From contig OX467091.1 of assembly GCA_950106755.1 (NCBI GenBank), positions 18,927,538-18,991,537 of the forward strand: DNA of 64,000 bases, in the 5' to 3' direction. Shown here one piece after another: positions 42,297 to 55,690 of the stretch; the first letter of the stretch is position 1; every line of letters begins with the position of its first letter. The position numbers and the translations under genes were made by a program. Under the pieces are notes generated by a model. That model saw only the letters and a list, made by a program, of their open reading frames with translations. It did not search any database and had not been told where the DNA came from. Source of the stretch: Climacium dendroides (lineage: Eukaryota; Streptophyta; Bryopsida; Hypnales; Climaciaceae).

Positions 42297-45279
42297 GCGC
42301 AGGGACCGTATGCTGGAAGAAGCTATGGATTGAATGCATCTTACTGCACATCGCAGTGTGTTAATTGAGGATTGGGAACTGCGGGTAATTGAGGATTGGG
42401 AACTGCGGGTAATTGAGGATAGGACCCTTCGCCTGCTCCCTATGTTGCCTGTGGAGAATCACGAAGGTAACTTAGAGAGGCCCTCTCTACTGCTGGCAAG
42501 ATTCCCCACAACAGGTCTGTCTTTGGCGTTGGAGGCAGTGCCGGTTTGGCTTAAAGCTTCAGAAATTGGTACGGGAGCGGCAGATTCTTATTATTTCGAC
42601 ATTAGCTGAAAACATGGATGCGCCTGTGTAAATCTGTCAACCGCATCCCAAGATTTGTTACGCGCCTGTGGTTTGAGCAGAAGGCTCCGAGTGTAGCTCG
42701 GTGAAACATGCTGTAAGCATGAATGAGAGCATGGCATGAGTTGTTATTATTCAATCGTCAGACGGTGCATACGTCGTTCTTGCTTATATTTTGGAGCTGA
42801 AGTTCATCATCTTAATAGTACATGAAATCAATGCCCTTTCTTCTGGTACCCCAGACTGTTCTTTGTTTCGTTGTGCATGTTCAGAGTTTACAGAATACGA
42901 CTGTGTCGGAAGAATTTGGTCTGGTTTCACACTGCTATGCATGTTCTGTGAAATAGTATGCCTCATTAGAGGATCTGGTTTATCTTTCTTACGACCAACC
43001 TATTGTTTCTTTGTTCTTCGTCTAATCTTATTTTCGGGGGTCTAGTATTGACGGGACTTTTGAGTGCCCACGACCGCACGTGTTGAGCTCTTTTATTGTA
43101 AATGCATTTGGCCTTATTAGTACATAGTCTTGATTCATGCAACAGGAAGAGCTCTGCTCTTTTCCGCTTAGTTTTGAATATTCACGGACTATCAATTGGA
43201 GCATTCTTCACAGACGAGGAGTAGTCTTGATGTTTTGAAGCAGTTGAAGGACTTATGCTAGTGGGTATCTGGATGCCCTCAACTCTGGATCATGTAGATG
43301 TGAGCGATTAAAAAGAGATACAGAAGCAGATCTGTATATCATTGTTTAATTTCCGTGGATTTCTGTCACAATTATGAAGAATTTAATTGCTCTCTTCAGT
43401 TTGGCAGTTCCTCGAGAATAGATTCCCCTTTAAAGCCGAGCACTTGTTTCTGCTGTGAACGCTATATTTTGACGGTTCTTAGAATCTTGGAGTTGTTTCT
43501 ACTTCTGCTAAGAGGTTCGTATTACTGTAATCTTTTCCCTCTGCTGTTTTTAAAAGAGGATCACACTAGGTGCTTGAAAATCTGCATCACGCTATTCAGA
43601 ATATTTTATCCACTTGACCATTGTTAGTGTGCATTAGTCATTTTTCTGCACAGAGCTTATGTCTTTCATTGTATTTTCCATGTGATTGAAATCTTAATTG
43701 ACATCCCTATCAAGGTCCAGTGTTGCTGGATCTCATTAAAGTGAGATGATGGCAAACTCCAAGTTTTCAAGTAGTTTCAGTAATGTAGATTGATGGACAC
43801 CCAAAACAAATATCAGTTGTCCAGCCATCAGTCAAAACTCCAATCGAAATATCGGTTTTACAGGATGTTGATATAGAAGGAGATGGTTTGGAAAAAAAGG
43901 GTGTCGGTTTTGGATGTGTTTTGAAATTACTGATATGGCTACCTACAGTGACGACATTAGCATAGCAGACGTTTGTTGCAAACATGTGTATGAGATTGAA
44001 AGTTGTGTCAATCTTGACATGTTCATACTGTGAGGATACTAATTCTTCAGCAAAATGTGGCACTCGGTCTCCACATCTTTGAAACTGATTGCTTTTCTTC
44101 TCTGGATGTGTGAAGTGATAAAACCAATGATAACCCTCACTCTTTAGAAAACAGAAACATTCTTGAAGCAATTTGCTCAATGATTGCATTTGCTTTGGTA
44201 TTAACTTATTGCTGGTTTCGAAACACTTGACAGTGATGAAGATACAGTCAAGTCAATACAGTGTGAAGGGTCCAAGGTTCGAACATTCACGAAGATACAC
44301 CACCGAGTCAAGATGCTACATGTGAAGAAGAGCCGTCGGGAGAGTTGTGAGGTACATAACATTGTATAATCAGTCAACAGTGCTCCCAATGCTAAGAAGG
44401 TAGTATGCCTCCCTAGATACCTGGTTTAAGTTAATTCAAGGATTGGAGTTGGCTGAGGAGTTGTAAGGTAGGAGGCTCAAACTCCAACCGCCCATTAAAA
44501 GCGAACATGACTAAGAGGTACATTTTGCTTTCTTCAATGTACCAACTTTGCACATTTCAAGAGGTGGTTGCTTTTGATGACCACTATTGACCACTTTTTT
44601 TCAACTTCAAAAATTTGTAACTAATTCCACAAAGCTTCAAAAATTATGAAACGACTTGGATTGGATGTCAATTCCACTAAAACATTTCACCTCTCCAAAA
44701 TTTAGTTCTAGTCTTTAGATAGTCCATTTATGGACCTCCTATTTTATTGAGGAGTTTTATAAGACAATTTTTGTTCCTTGAAAAGGGGATCCCTACCTCA
44801 TTGGTAAATAATGTTATGTAGAGTTCACATTGATTTTGAGAATGGTAACATCCAAACTTGTGTCACTTTAGATCATAACTTTAAACATAACTTTGAACTT
44901 TTAGCCTTTGCACATGGAATGGGAACCTTTCATTTAGAATGTGAATTTTAAGCATGTCAAGTACATTGATTTGACACTAATTTACCAAAGTCATAATATT
45001 TTAAATTAGTGCAAGTTGAAATATTCAATGGGATTTGGGACTTGGAACTTCATACTATGTCCCAAGTCCCAAGGACCAAATTAATCCCTAAAGGACCAAG
45101 GCCTTTCTTCTACCAAAAAACACTCAAAACTATCATTTCTATAGCAAAGAATCAAAAATTAGAAAATTATTATTATTATTTTTTCACATCTAACTATAAG
45201 ATCTTACATCTAATTAGTATGAAAATGTATGAAAAAAATTTCAGAAATTTTGACCCCATACATTGCAAGATATTTGTGC
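42297..45279. other. IF3 3' flank and intergenic DNA
   Basis: 42297-43700 keeps gene-like composition and may include the IF3 3'UTR. A 140-codon minus-strand open frame (43767-44189; includes GVLTDGWTTDICFGCPS) is not one I recognise; with no support from neighbours I leave it as an unassigned ORF. Confidence 0.4.
42361..42423 (+). repeat. 24-bp tandem repeat just after IF3
   Basis: About two and a half head-to-tail copies of a 24-bp unit (TAATTGAGGATTGGGAACTG plus CGGG) lie 65 bp past the IF3 stop, so probably in the 3'UTR. It keeps an open frame (IEDWELRV twice) that starts at an ATG after the IF3 stop; I take that as chance because 24 is a multiple of three. Confidence 0.8.
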
Positions 45280-46231
45280 TTAACCCCTAAAGGACCAAAT
45301 GGCATTTTTTTGGCAACATGGCAATTTTGGGCAACTCACAATAAATGGAATTTTTATTTTTTTTCTTTGAAATTTTCATACAGCATGTGCCTAAGGAGTA
45401 GCTTTAAGGCCCAACAATTTTCATAATTTTTGACTACATGGTTAAAAAATTATTGTATGGTATGTAGTTTTCTTTGTTTGGTGGACAATTTAGGCAGCAA
45501 AAAAAACTTCTTTAAAAATCACTTTTTAAAAAAATAAAAATTTGAAATTGGTTCTCTAGATTTATTTATGCATGGATATCTTTGAATCATTCCATTTTGA
45601 TTAATGAGATGAAAGTTATGAGTTTTAGTTGTAGGTAATTTGAAGGTAGTTATAGAATTTCTACTCTAAAATAAACTTCAAAGTTCTTCATTTAACTCAA
45701 TTTTCACTATTTTTGAAAAAAAATAAAAACACTAGGTGTAAATTGTTTATTACAACATTGCAACCATTGGGATTGGCATTTTTCAATTTCACTAAAAAAT
45801 TGTTAACAATTTAGTATTTTGAATCATTGTTTACTTCTTTCTACTTACTACTTTTTCCCTATATGTTGTACAATTCCAAATGATTTGAAATTTTTCAAAC
45901 ATGTATCCAACATGCCTTGAAGAACAAATTCAAAGAGTAACCACCATTTTGGACATTTTTTCATACAAATGTGACCTTGTGAAGTGTAGCTACCCAGTTT
46001 TTCACAAGGACTAATAAGGGGTATTTGTCACTTCAAATACTAATATCTTGCAAACTGCAAGGTGAAAATTTCTAAAATATTTTCCACGTCTTTTCAAAAA
46101 AGAGTACTATAAGATCCTTTAATTAGATGTGTCAAAAAATGTTCTCTTTTCAAAAATTTGGTACTTGTATTAGAGATGGCAATTTTGGAGCAGTTTTGGT
46201 GAAAATATAGTCAAAAACCTTTAGGGGTTAA
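45280..46231 (+). mobile_element. TTAA-bounded non-coding element, copy A
   Basis: A 952-bp segment begins TTAA-CCCCTAAAGGACC and ends AACCTTTAGGGG-TTAA, so it has short inverted ends CCCCTAAAGG inside TTAA. It is co-linear over its full length with 61657-62574, sharing AAATGGCATTTTTTTGGCAA near the start and GGTACTTGTA.TAGAGATGG near the end. No coding capacity. TTAA could be a piggyBac-type target duplication or just part of the inverted end. Confidence 0.7.
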
Positions 46232-46301
46232 AGTGGAGAAAAGAAGGGTTTTAGCACATTGCAAGACTAGACTTAGAACCCTTCTTAACCCCTAACTGCC
46301 T

Positions 46302-46323
46302 GATCGACCATATATGGTCGATC
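46302..46323. other. 22-bp perfect palindrome
   Basis: GATCGACCATA followed by its exact reverse complement, with no loop. It lies 71 bp beyond copy A and is preceded by another TTAACCCCTAA. It may mark the end or core of another element. Confidence 0.75.
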
Positions 46324-47318
46324 TGAAATTTCAGGCTCAGTTTGGGATGGGCAGTTAAATTCATATGACCGTTATAAAAATTTGGGGGGGTAGTTTTTAG
46401 GGTTAACTATTGAAAACTTTCATTTTTCACTGAAAAAGTTGAACATTTGATTTTTGAGAGGTCCATAAAGCCATGTTTGTCCATTAGTGGTAGAGTAAAG
46501 CTTGCTAATTTTACTTCATTATCCCAACTTTGCCAATTTCACTTGACTTGAGATCTAAAAAATTATACTTATCCATTTGATTTGAAAATGGTCCCAATGG
46601 AAAGAGCTTAGTGTTTTCATGATTTTCACCTTTGAAAATTTAAACATGCAAGTGTTGATTTGGAGTTATTTGCAATTCATACTTATAAAAAAATTACATT
46701 ACAACAATTGCAAGGTGGATTGTGTAGTGAATTTGATAGGTTTTCATGTGAAATTAAGTTTTTTGAAAGTGCATTTTAGTGTGCTAATACAATTTGTAAT
46801 TTTTTATGTCACCTCCAATTCCAAAATAAATTTATGTGCAAATTTCTGAAACACTGTGGGGAGGGACAGCATACTAAAATTAAAAAATGAACATTTCTCT
46901 TGTTATAATCTCACAACTCCTATGCAATTTTTCACTCAAAAATGGTGAACATACTAATAAGCAAGCTCTTTAAACATCTATACAGTTAGATTTTGAAAAA
47001 AACACAATTTGCTTCATTGGGGTTAACTATAAGCCCATGCTCTTTTTTTATAGTCAAAACACACTTGAAAAGGCTTGGGCATTTAAAGGTTAAATTAAAT
47101 ATTTTGCACTACAAAGTTTTGAGTTTTAAGTCTTTATTGTGAGAAACTAAGTTGAAGGTCTAGGAAAAAAATTCAAAAAAACTTAATTTTTATTCTTAAA
47201 AAAATTGTTAAGTAGAAATAGATATGAGATAGAAGGAAAATTTAAATTGTTAATATCTCTAAAATGGAATTTAAATGCACTAATCTCAATGGTGAGATTG
47301 TTCTAGGAATCAAACTAA

Positions 47319-48298
47319 GTTTCTACCTTGTGGATTACAAGATATTAATGTTTGAAGTGACAAAAATCTTTTTGGGGCCGTGCAAAAAACCAAGTAAGTG
47401 CACTTTACAAGGTCACATTTTTATGAATAAATGTCCAAAATGGTGGTGCTTCTTGAATCCATTCTTCAAGGTAAGTTGTCTACATGCTTGAAATTTTTCA
47501 ACTTTGGAATTGCACAACATATAAAGAAAAAATAGTAAGTGGACAAAAATAGAAAATGATTCAACATATTAAATTGTCAAGAATTTAGTTATGGAGTTGA
47601 AAAATGCCAATCTCAACAGTTCTAATGTTGTAATAAACATTCAATATTTAATGTTTTTATTTTTTCAAAAATATTGAAAATTGAGTTAAATAAAAGAAAT
47701 CAAAGTTTATTTTAGAACAAAAATTCCATAACTACCCACAAACTAAAATTCATCATAATTTTCAATTCATTAATTAAAATGGTTTATCATAGTCAAGGAA
47801 CTTTAGGGATCAAATTTATTAAGAATTTTGCTCTACAATTGAAAAATGCCAATCCTAATGGTTGAAATCTTGCAATAAATAACCTGCTTCTACTAATTTT
47901 ATTTTTTTCCCAAAATTTTGAAAATTGAGTAAAACAAAGGACTTCAAAGTTTATTTTAGAGTAGAGAATCCATGACTACCTGCAAACTAAAATGCCTCAT
48001 AACTTTTGACTCATTGATCAAAATGGAATGATTCAAAGCTTTCCACATACATATAACTCTAAAAAATCAATTTCAATTTTTTATTTTTGAAAAAAGTGAT
48101 TTTTTCTGATCTGCCTAGATTGTCCATTTACAAAAAAAAGTAACATATTAGGCTAGAAATTTAGTGCATATGAAAGATATTCCTCGTCCCCACCTTCTAT
48201 TGAAGTTTCAGTCTGAAAATATGCAAATTTCTAATCACATGTACCTACCCAAAATTTCTATGTTGCCGAAAAACGCATACTAGTCCTTTAGGGGTTAA
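47319..48298 (-). mobile_element. TTAA-bounded element, inverted partial copy C
   Basis: Read on the minus strand from 48298 it begins TTAACCCCTAAAGGAC and follows copies A and B with many differences. The match continues to about 47319, where it breaks, so the far end is missing. A segment of about 230 bp (47600-47810 and 47835-48040) is tandemly duplicated inside. With copy A it forms a 3-kb inverted pair. Confidence 0.6.
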
Positions 48299-48809
48299 GT
48301 GAACAATTCACACGATAACAAAAGAGGTGATTTCCACAGTTACTAGTCCATCCTTTCCAGGTTAAAACCATTTTGCAATGTTAATGCAAGGAGGACACCA
48401 AAGACTAAAAGTGTTTGATAAATAACAGTCACAAAAAAACTCTACAAAGAAGGTAATGCAAGTCTTCATTTACGAATATGATCATTTTGGTTGATTATTG
48501 TAATCACAAAACCGTGTCCAACATAGCATTACAAAAAATCTGAACCTTGCAAAGAGTTGCTAACTTTTGATCTTCGGCACCTCAGTGGTGCAAATACAAG
48601 GAAAAAAACATCGGTAAAGGAACATTAATGTTAGTATTGGAACCACGATACACCGAATGAAAGAAAAATGAAGAAAAACAAGTTATATATACATGAAAAG
48701 CTTCAAATCATTCCATTTGATTTACAAGATGAAAGTTATGAGCAAATTTAGTTTGCAAAATTTAAAAAATTTAAAAATTGTTAATCCGATGTGTGTTTTT
48801 TTGGAATAG

Positions 48810-49450
48810 TAGAGGCTTGCATGCCCTCACACTAGTGGCACATTTATGGAGGGATTAGTTCAGATAGGCTAAAATCGTTTGATAGTAGCGACAAATCACC
48901 AAAAAAAAACCCTGATCCGATGTGATGTTGATGTGGCACCAGTAGTCACACATCAAATTTTAAAATTAAAAAAAATATTTTTTTATTTATTATTTTTTTC
49001 TATAATTGCATTGTGGGGGGCAGAACTCGTGGCTTCTTTGAGGGCTGAAATCATACTACTAAAATCATAATTCCCTCTGTAATATCACAAATGCTACTAT
49101 CAATACTAAGGGCTTGTGCTTGCTATTCTATGCATTCATTATATCACATATTAGTAAAATTTGATATATTTGAATAGAATGCAAGATAATGATTTCAATA
49201 AGTCTTTAAAATAATTATTTTAATTATTTTATAAAAAAAATTCCAATCATGCATACATAGAAATTATATTTTCACACATTGTGATATTACAGAAATAGAG
49301 TAGCAGTTTGCAATCACCTTTGTAATATCACCTTTTACAAAAGGGGATATTATAGAAATAATATAGTCATTGCAATTAAGGTAATATTAAAGAGGATCTA
49401 TAGGATGATATTATAAAGGTAGCAATTCCATTGCTTTTTCTTGGCTTTAT
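48810..49450. repeat. MITE-like remnants
   Basis: GATGTGGCACCAGTAGTCAC near 48930 resembles the interior of the 10.7-kb MITE. From about 49078, TCTGTAATATCACAAATGCTAC and partly inverted partners (TGATATTACAGAAATAGAGT) near 49280 suggest a second nested element. Borders are uncertain. Confidence 0.4.
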
Positions 49451-49879
49451 ACTTCTTTTGCATTTCTATGATTTTGTGCTTTTGTGAGCTTTGAATTAAA
49501 TTGTTCATAAAGCTTTTAAAATTTTCAAATTCTTCCATTAAATTCTTCTATTTGGATAGCCATTGTTTCTAACAATTGAGTCAAATTTCTAATGCATTTT
49601 AATGTATGTGTATCTTTTACCATATTCATCATTGCATGTATTTCATTCATCATTCATTAAATTTCTATTGTTTATTTCAATATACACTTATTTATTAAAA
49701 AAATATATGAACATTTTAGTAATTTTTATCTAAATATTTATTGAAATTCTTACTCTACATTCTATCTAATACATAAAAAATTCTAATGAAATTCTAATGA
49801 TGAATGCATAGCATAACAAGCGCCAATTGCTAGTTTTTTTCTAAAAGATAATTTTTTTTTCCCTTTTTTGAACAAAATG

Positions 49880-50200
49880 GGAAAGAAAAAAAGGGGGGTA
49901 GAATTTGGCCGCCACCTCGTGGCCGCGGCCGGCTATGGGGAGCCCGTGCATTCAAGTGCACTGACTTTTTGGATTTATGTCAGGGCTCACCAGCTTTAAA
50001 TGAACTCATTGAGAGACAAAAGTAATAAATGACTTGGGAACCACGTTGGGAACCTCTTTGGGAACCTTGACGGATGTGAACTGTAGGGGAACGGCGGGAA
50101 TGGTAGGGGAACTGACTGGCAGGTGGTCTGAAATCTTTGTCATCTGTCGAGCACTGACGAGCCAGTGGCAGTCTTTATGCTCCAGATAAACATTTGACAT
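49880..50200. other. Small GC-rich island without a recognised gene
   Basis: GGCCGCCACC...GTGGCCGCGGCCGGC (49909-49935) stands out from about 30% GC surroundings and is partly self-complementary. A 64-codon minus-strand frame (50006-50200) is not recognised. Confidence 0.4.
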
Positions 50201-50349
50201 TTTTTTCCTTTTTCTTTTTGAAATTTATGGACATTTTTCTTTTTGAAATTTATGGACATTTTCCTTTTCTTTTTCTTTTTGAAGCATACCGTATTGACAT
50301 TTTCTTAGGCTGGTCAAAATCTTGTTGGGAAATGAGAAAAGATTTCAGT

Positions 50350-51351
50350 GGTGGTTGGAAAGAAAGAAAGAAAGAAAAAAAAAAAAAAAAAAATTCAATG
50401 CACTCGAGATTGTGTAATTTTGGACGATGTATGCAAAAATATGAAAAATTCAAGATATGATCAAGGAAATTATCATTCCGTAATGATAACCCGTTTCTAT
50501 AAACTCAAGTTCTACCTCGTCCTTCAAAATTATGAGGATGAATAGTTGCACTTCGGTCTTACACAAAAGGATTCTTTGTCATTCATGGACCAAAAATTGG
50601 ATCCAATGTTGTTTATGGACTAAACTTTTGTCATAACTTTTGCCTATAATGTGCAACCTTAGTTTGTTAGAGCCTACAAGTGTCTAGGATAAATTTTCAA
50701 CACTTTAAAATTTTTGATGTCTAGAAACTAATGCCACAAGAATTTTCATGTCTTTTTAATCGGATTATTCCTAGTTGGCTTCGATCTTTAAAAATCATAG
50801 GGTTGTCTTTGTAAAGGTAAGGAGATAAAAGACATGGGTAATCAAACTACCGCCAACATATTTTCCATTCACAATGGTCTTAGGTCAATCAAGCATTATT
50901 ATTATAATGATGATGATGATGATGAGAAAAAAGATGTTGAAGAGGAGGTATACTTTGGTGTACTTGCAACATTAACATTCATTATAGATATCAAACTAAC
51001 AATACAATGTACAAAAAAGATATGTTCAATTGTATTAATTGCACCCCCTCCTTCGAAAAACCTGAGCCATTGATTGGATTCAAAAAAATAAAAAGACTCT
51101 TCTTCCAACCGTCGATGGAATATTCCATTGAGGAAAAACAAGAGCCTTAGGATCTTGATACGAATATGATACAATACATATATGAATATAGTACAAATGT
51201 GGATGCGATACAGATACGGGTTATATATGGATATAATATGGATACGGGATATAGATATAGATACGGGATATACGAGATATATCCATATCAAATGCTACCC
51301 CTCCACTTCAAATTACAAAGGAGTGGGATGGGGGCTAGCAAAAATTTAAAA

Positions 51352-51397
<46 letters not shown>

Positions 51398-52880
51398 AAA
51401 TTAAATTAAACAATTAAATTAAATTTGTTTTTCAATTCAAAGGATGGAAAAATTTGTTTTAATTTTTTTTGAGCTCATTGTAAACTGCATCTTTTGAATA
51501 CATTTGTCACTTTTCAATATTACTAACATATATATCTAAGTTGTTCATTAATGTTTAGGATTTTTGGAAAGTTTTATCAGTTAATTTCCTTCAACTTTCA
51601 TATTGAACCAAATTTTTAATTATATTGAATTTTGTTATTTCTTCTATTTTTCACTCTGAATTGAAAATTTACATTATTTTTTTATCAAATTTTCACTGAT
51701 GTTTTCAAATTGCAACAGGTTTGTAATTTTTTCTTAATTCCACCAACTAGCTTTGAATTAAGGTAATAAGTTCTAAAAGCACTCAAGCTCTAAAATTGCC
51801 CACCTCTTCAAATGTACACCACTTATACATGTTGCTTTTCCATTGTTCCAACAATATACAAATAAGTACATTTGAAGAGGCGGACAATTTTCGAACCCTC
51901 TTGCCCTTTCAACTTCAAAAATTCATAACTAATTCTACCAAACTCCCAAAAATATGAAACTACGTTAGCTGCCATTTTTTTTTCCCAAACACCGAATATA
52001 CGTGCAATAAAAGGTACAATAAAAGGCTATTTCTCTCTAGTTAAAAATAAAATAAAACTTATCAAATTTCAAAACAATAAATTCATTTATTCTTAAAACT
52101 CGTTTTATACTTTGTTCAAAATGGAAGTGATTTACATGAAGTTTCCTCTCAAGATTCATAAAAGCCTTTAAAAAATTATTTACAACTAAATATTTAATAT
52201 GAATTAAAGGTTGATTAATTAAATTAAGGCTCGTCCATCTAGATGATAAACCTTCAAATAGAATAAATTTTTTTGTACCCAACAAGAGAACCAAAGATCA
52301 GCATCCCACTCATACTCAAGGACCGAGGCAATCATCTAGTGAAATATCAAGTTGTGAAATGCCACGTGGCACTTCCCAGTGAATAACTGAAAAGCCGGGT
52401 AACTAAGTTAAGTTAGTTGCAGCCAAAAAAGATTATCAGAAATTGGCCTTTGCAAATGGGTTTATTCCAAAAAGATTATTAAGAATTGGCCTTTGCAAAT
52501 GGGTCCATTCCAAATGGCATCCAGGCCATGCACCACAGTACCCCCCTTTAAATAATAAATTTATGCTCTGTGTATGGGGGGGAGAACAAGTCTTATAGCC
52601 TATCAATGCACGACACGTGGCACAGGAAGGATTGTGATATATTCAGTTTTTTAATAAGAGTCATTGCCTTGCAATTCCGTGAAGAGGGTTCCTCCCAACC
52701 GCCTCCAAACTTTCACAGGAAGAAAAAGAGAAGAAAGAAAGAAGGAAAAGAGAAGGAAAAGAGAAGGAAAAGAAAAAGAAAAAGAAAAGAAAAGAGAAAA
52801 AAAGAAACTAACAGAAAAAAAAGGACAGAAAAAAATAGAAAAAGATTAGGAAAAGAAAAAAAGAAAGGAAAAAACAAACA
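50350..52880. repeat. Simple-sequence tracts
   Basis: (GAAA)n and A-run at about 50365-50392, (GAT)n at 50909-50923, (TA)n at 51354-51392, and a purine tract of GAAAAGA units at 52720-52870. Open frames over these tracts are translations of the repeat. The rest of the block is AT-rich with nothing recognised. Confidence 0.8.
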
Positions 52881-55110
52881 CACTATTGTAAGTAAGGTGA
52901 AAATTCACTCAAAAATGTCAAAATAAGTAATTAAGTGTAGTTGCAAGTACCTTTTTGTAGAAATAAAATAAAATTTGTGGAATATTGGTAATAAGAAAAT
53001 CATGAATTTAGGGGGAAAAAAAGAGTTAGTGATTTTGGATACAAGATGTAATTATTATAAATTTTGTATGAATGTTTTAAAGTAGGAGCTCCCTAGACCT
53101 TTCATAACTTGGTATCAAAATCCAAATCTAGAAAATCACCAATTCACCAATCACAATTTAGTATTGGAGTGGCTTAAATCATGTAGGGTTGAGGCACATT
53201 TTGGGCATGAATTGTAAAAAAAATGCCACTTTTGAAGATAGTGAGAAAAAAATGATTTTTTTTTATCAAAACACAATTGTATAAATTTGTACCAATCTAC
53301 TATGGAAATATGTAGAAATCTTTTTAGAAACTTTAACGATACAAATTGAAAGATTACAACATTTGAAGTTAGAAGTATTTTTTAACTCCTCCACTTGTGA
53401 GATTTTTATACTCTTACATGGTTAATTTTTTTGACATTTGCATCTTCAATCATGTAAGTTACATACTTGCCAAATTTCAAAATTATAGGAGGAGTTTTGC
53501 ACATGCTACTCAAAACTACCCAAGTTGTCCCAAAAGTTTAGAATAGCATAACTTTTGATCTCAGCATCTGATTGGAAAAAAAATTATATTTCTACTCAAC
53601 GGGTACATATTCACTCCTTGTGTCAAAATTTAAAGAACATCTGTTAAAAAATGACTTCATATTCACCTACCTAAGATCACTTCTATACATTCATTCAATT
53701 CTTTAGGAGTTAATTGCACTTTGTGGGAGACTTTCGATAGAAGTCTACATGTAAAGAATTGATATAAGGATGGTTTTGGGTGTTTTCATTGTATAGTTAT
53801 TTAGTGATTGTTCTTGTGTGTGTGATAGTAATTTGTCAAAGTCACACTATTTGTACACTAATTAAAATTAAGAAGGCTAAAACATCATTGTGTTCAACTG
53901 TATTTGTGGGAATTAGTTCAAAGTATAGAAGTTTTATAGTGACATTAATTTTATTAAAATTACTAATTTTGTGCTTTCATTGATAGGACAAATCAATGTA
54001 GTCTAATTAGTTTAATTTTTTAGGAACTATTTTTATTAACCATAGTAAAGTAGATTATTAAAATTAATCAAAAGGAAATTTTATTTTAATTCAATAAAAT
54101 TTTAATTTAAAAATATTATCATATTAAAAACATTGAAATCATAAAATTAAAATATTATGTTACAAATAAAATAATTTAAAAGATTTACAAACTACAAAAT
54201 TTTCAAAAAATTTAATTTGTAAGTTCTATTTTTAAATTTATAAAATTACAAGTTCCCTAAATATAAACTTACCAATTCAAAAATTCAAATTAGTTGTCAA
54301 TAATATTTGCAACTTTTGTCAAATATCTAATGCTATATGAAAATTAAACTTGTGCCAAAAGTTAGAGACCAATGACTTAATAGAAAAGATGTTAAATATG
54401 ATTTTTTTAAATGATTGATCTATGTAGTCAAATTCAAAGAAATATTTAAGGAATTTTTTGAATTTGATTCATAAGCATTTAATTTCAAAATTTGCTTAGA
54501 ATGCAATGTTTATTTTTTCTAAGAATTGAATTTTGATATCAAGGATTAAATCTATAATATCATCAAGAGGAAATTGTATGAATACTACATCTTTTCATAT
54601 TTGTATTCATAGTATTAAAACTTTACATGTATAGTGAATTTTTAACACAAACCTAACACATGGATCTTTTGTTGATTTTCATTCTTCAATCATTTTTATA
54701 TAGCTAAAAGAAATTATTTGGCTAGTATAAGCCTATTTTTTTTATTAGAAACATTCTATTAGAAATATAACACAAGTTTATATGAACAATTATAAACCAA
54801 TTTTAATCCCATTTAAATTGAAGTTCAATTTACACAATTTGTGATGCCATCAACACCTTTTCAAAACAAAGAAATGGCCCATAGGACTAATTCACACACT
54901 ATTTGTAATCTCACATACTTAGTTACAAATACAAGACCAGATTTTATACACTGAGTTAGTCATTTATCATAGTATATATTTAGTCATGGACCTTTCTATT
55001 GGTTAGCAATAAAAATAATCTTTTAGTATCTATTAAATCTTAAAGAACTTGGACTTTATAACCAAGTAATCTTTAATCCAACATCCTCTCTTATTTTACA
55101 AAGGTATTTA
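52881..55110. other. Intergenic AT-rich DNA
   Basis: No gene recognised. 53.48-53.66 kb resembles 30.10-30.25 kb, suggesting a shared dispersed repeat. Confidence 0.45.
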
Positions 55111-55119
55111 GATTTTGAT

Positions 55120-55690
55120 TGCATAAAGGATCAAGAATCTAAATATTCTACATGTGGTTCTATTTTTAGTTGCCACCCAAGAATCTCAATGACTATGACT
55201 TATACTCGAGGATATTGGATATCCTCTCCATGGATCTACACATGATCGATAATTTAAACAATCAACATTTGGTTCTATTTTCAATCACCACCAAAAAATC
55301 TCAATGACAATAAGTCTTGGATATCCTCTTCTGTGGACCTACTCATGATCAAGATTCTAAATGTTCTCCATCTGACAAAACGTCTAGTTCTATTTTTAGT
55401 CACCACCAAAAAATCTCAATGACTACGACAAGTCATAGATATCCACTTTGTAGATCTATTTATGATCAAGAATCTAAACATTCTACATTTGGCGAAACAT
55501 CTTCTTCTATTTTAAGTTGACACTAAAGAATCTCAATGACTATGAGAAGTCCTGGATATCCTCTTTGTGGACCTACTCATGACCAAGAAATTAAACATTC
55601 TACATCTAACAGGGCATCTGTTCTATATTTAGTGGCCACCAAAGAATCTTAGTGACTACAGCAAGTCCTTGAAGATATTGGATATATTTT
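55120..55690 (+). repeat. 116-bp tandem array, about 5 units
   Basis: The landmark TCTCAATGAC recurs at 55184, 55299, 55414 and 55531, then TCTTAGTGAC at 55647 (periods 115-117). Units also share GATATCCTCT, GGACCTACTCATGA and ATTCTACAT(T/C)T. A 67-codon frame (55317-55520) reads two units with HDQ(D/E)SK and GETSSSI motifs; the mixed 115/116/117 periods break any common frame. Confidence 0.85.

Noticed and set aside
43767..44189. 140-codon minus-strand ORF as a retrotransposon gene fragment
   Set aside because: No reverse transcriptase, integrase, protease or zinc-knuckle motif can be seen; left unassigned.
52570..52926. 118-codon Lys/Arg-rich frame
   Set aside because: Purine microsatellite translation (KEKRRK strings).
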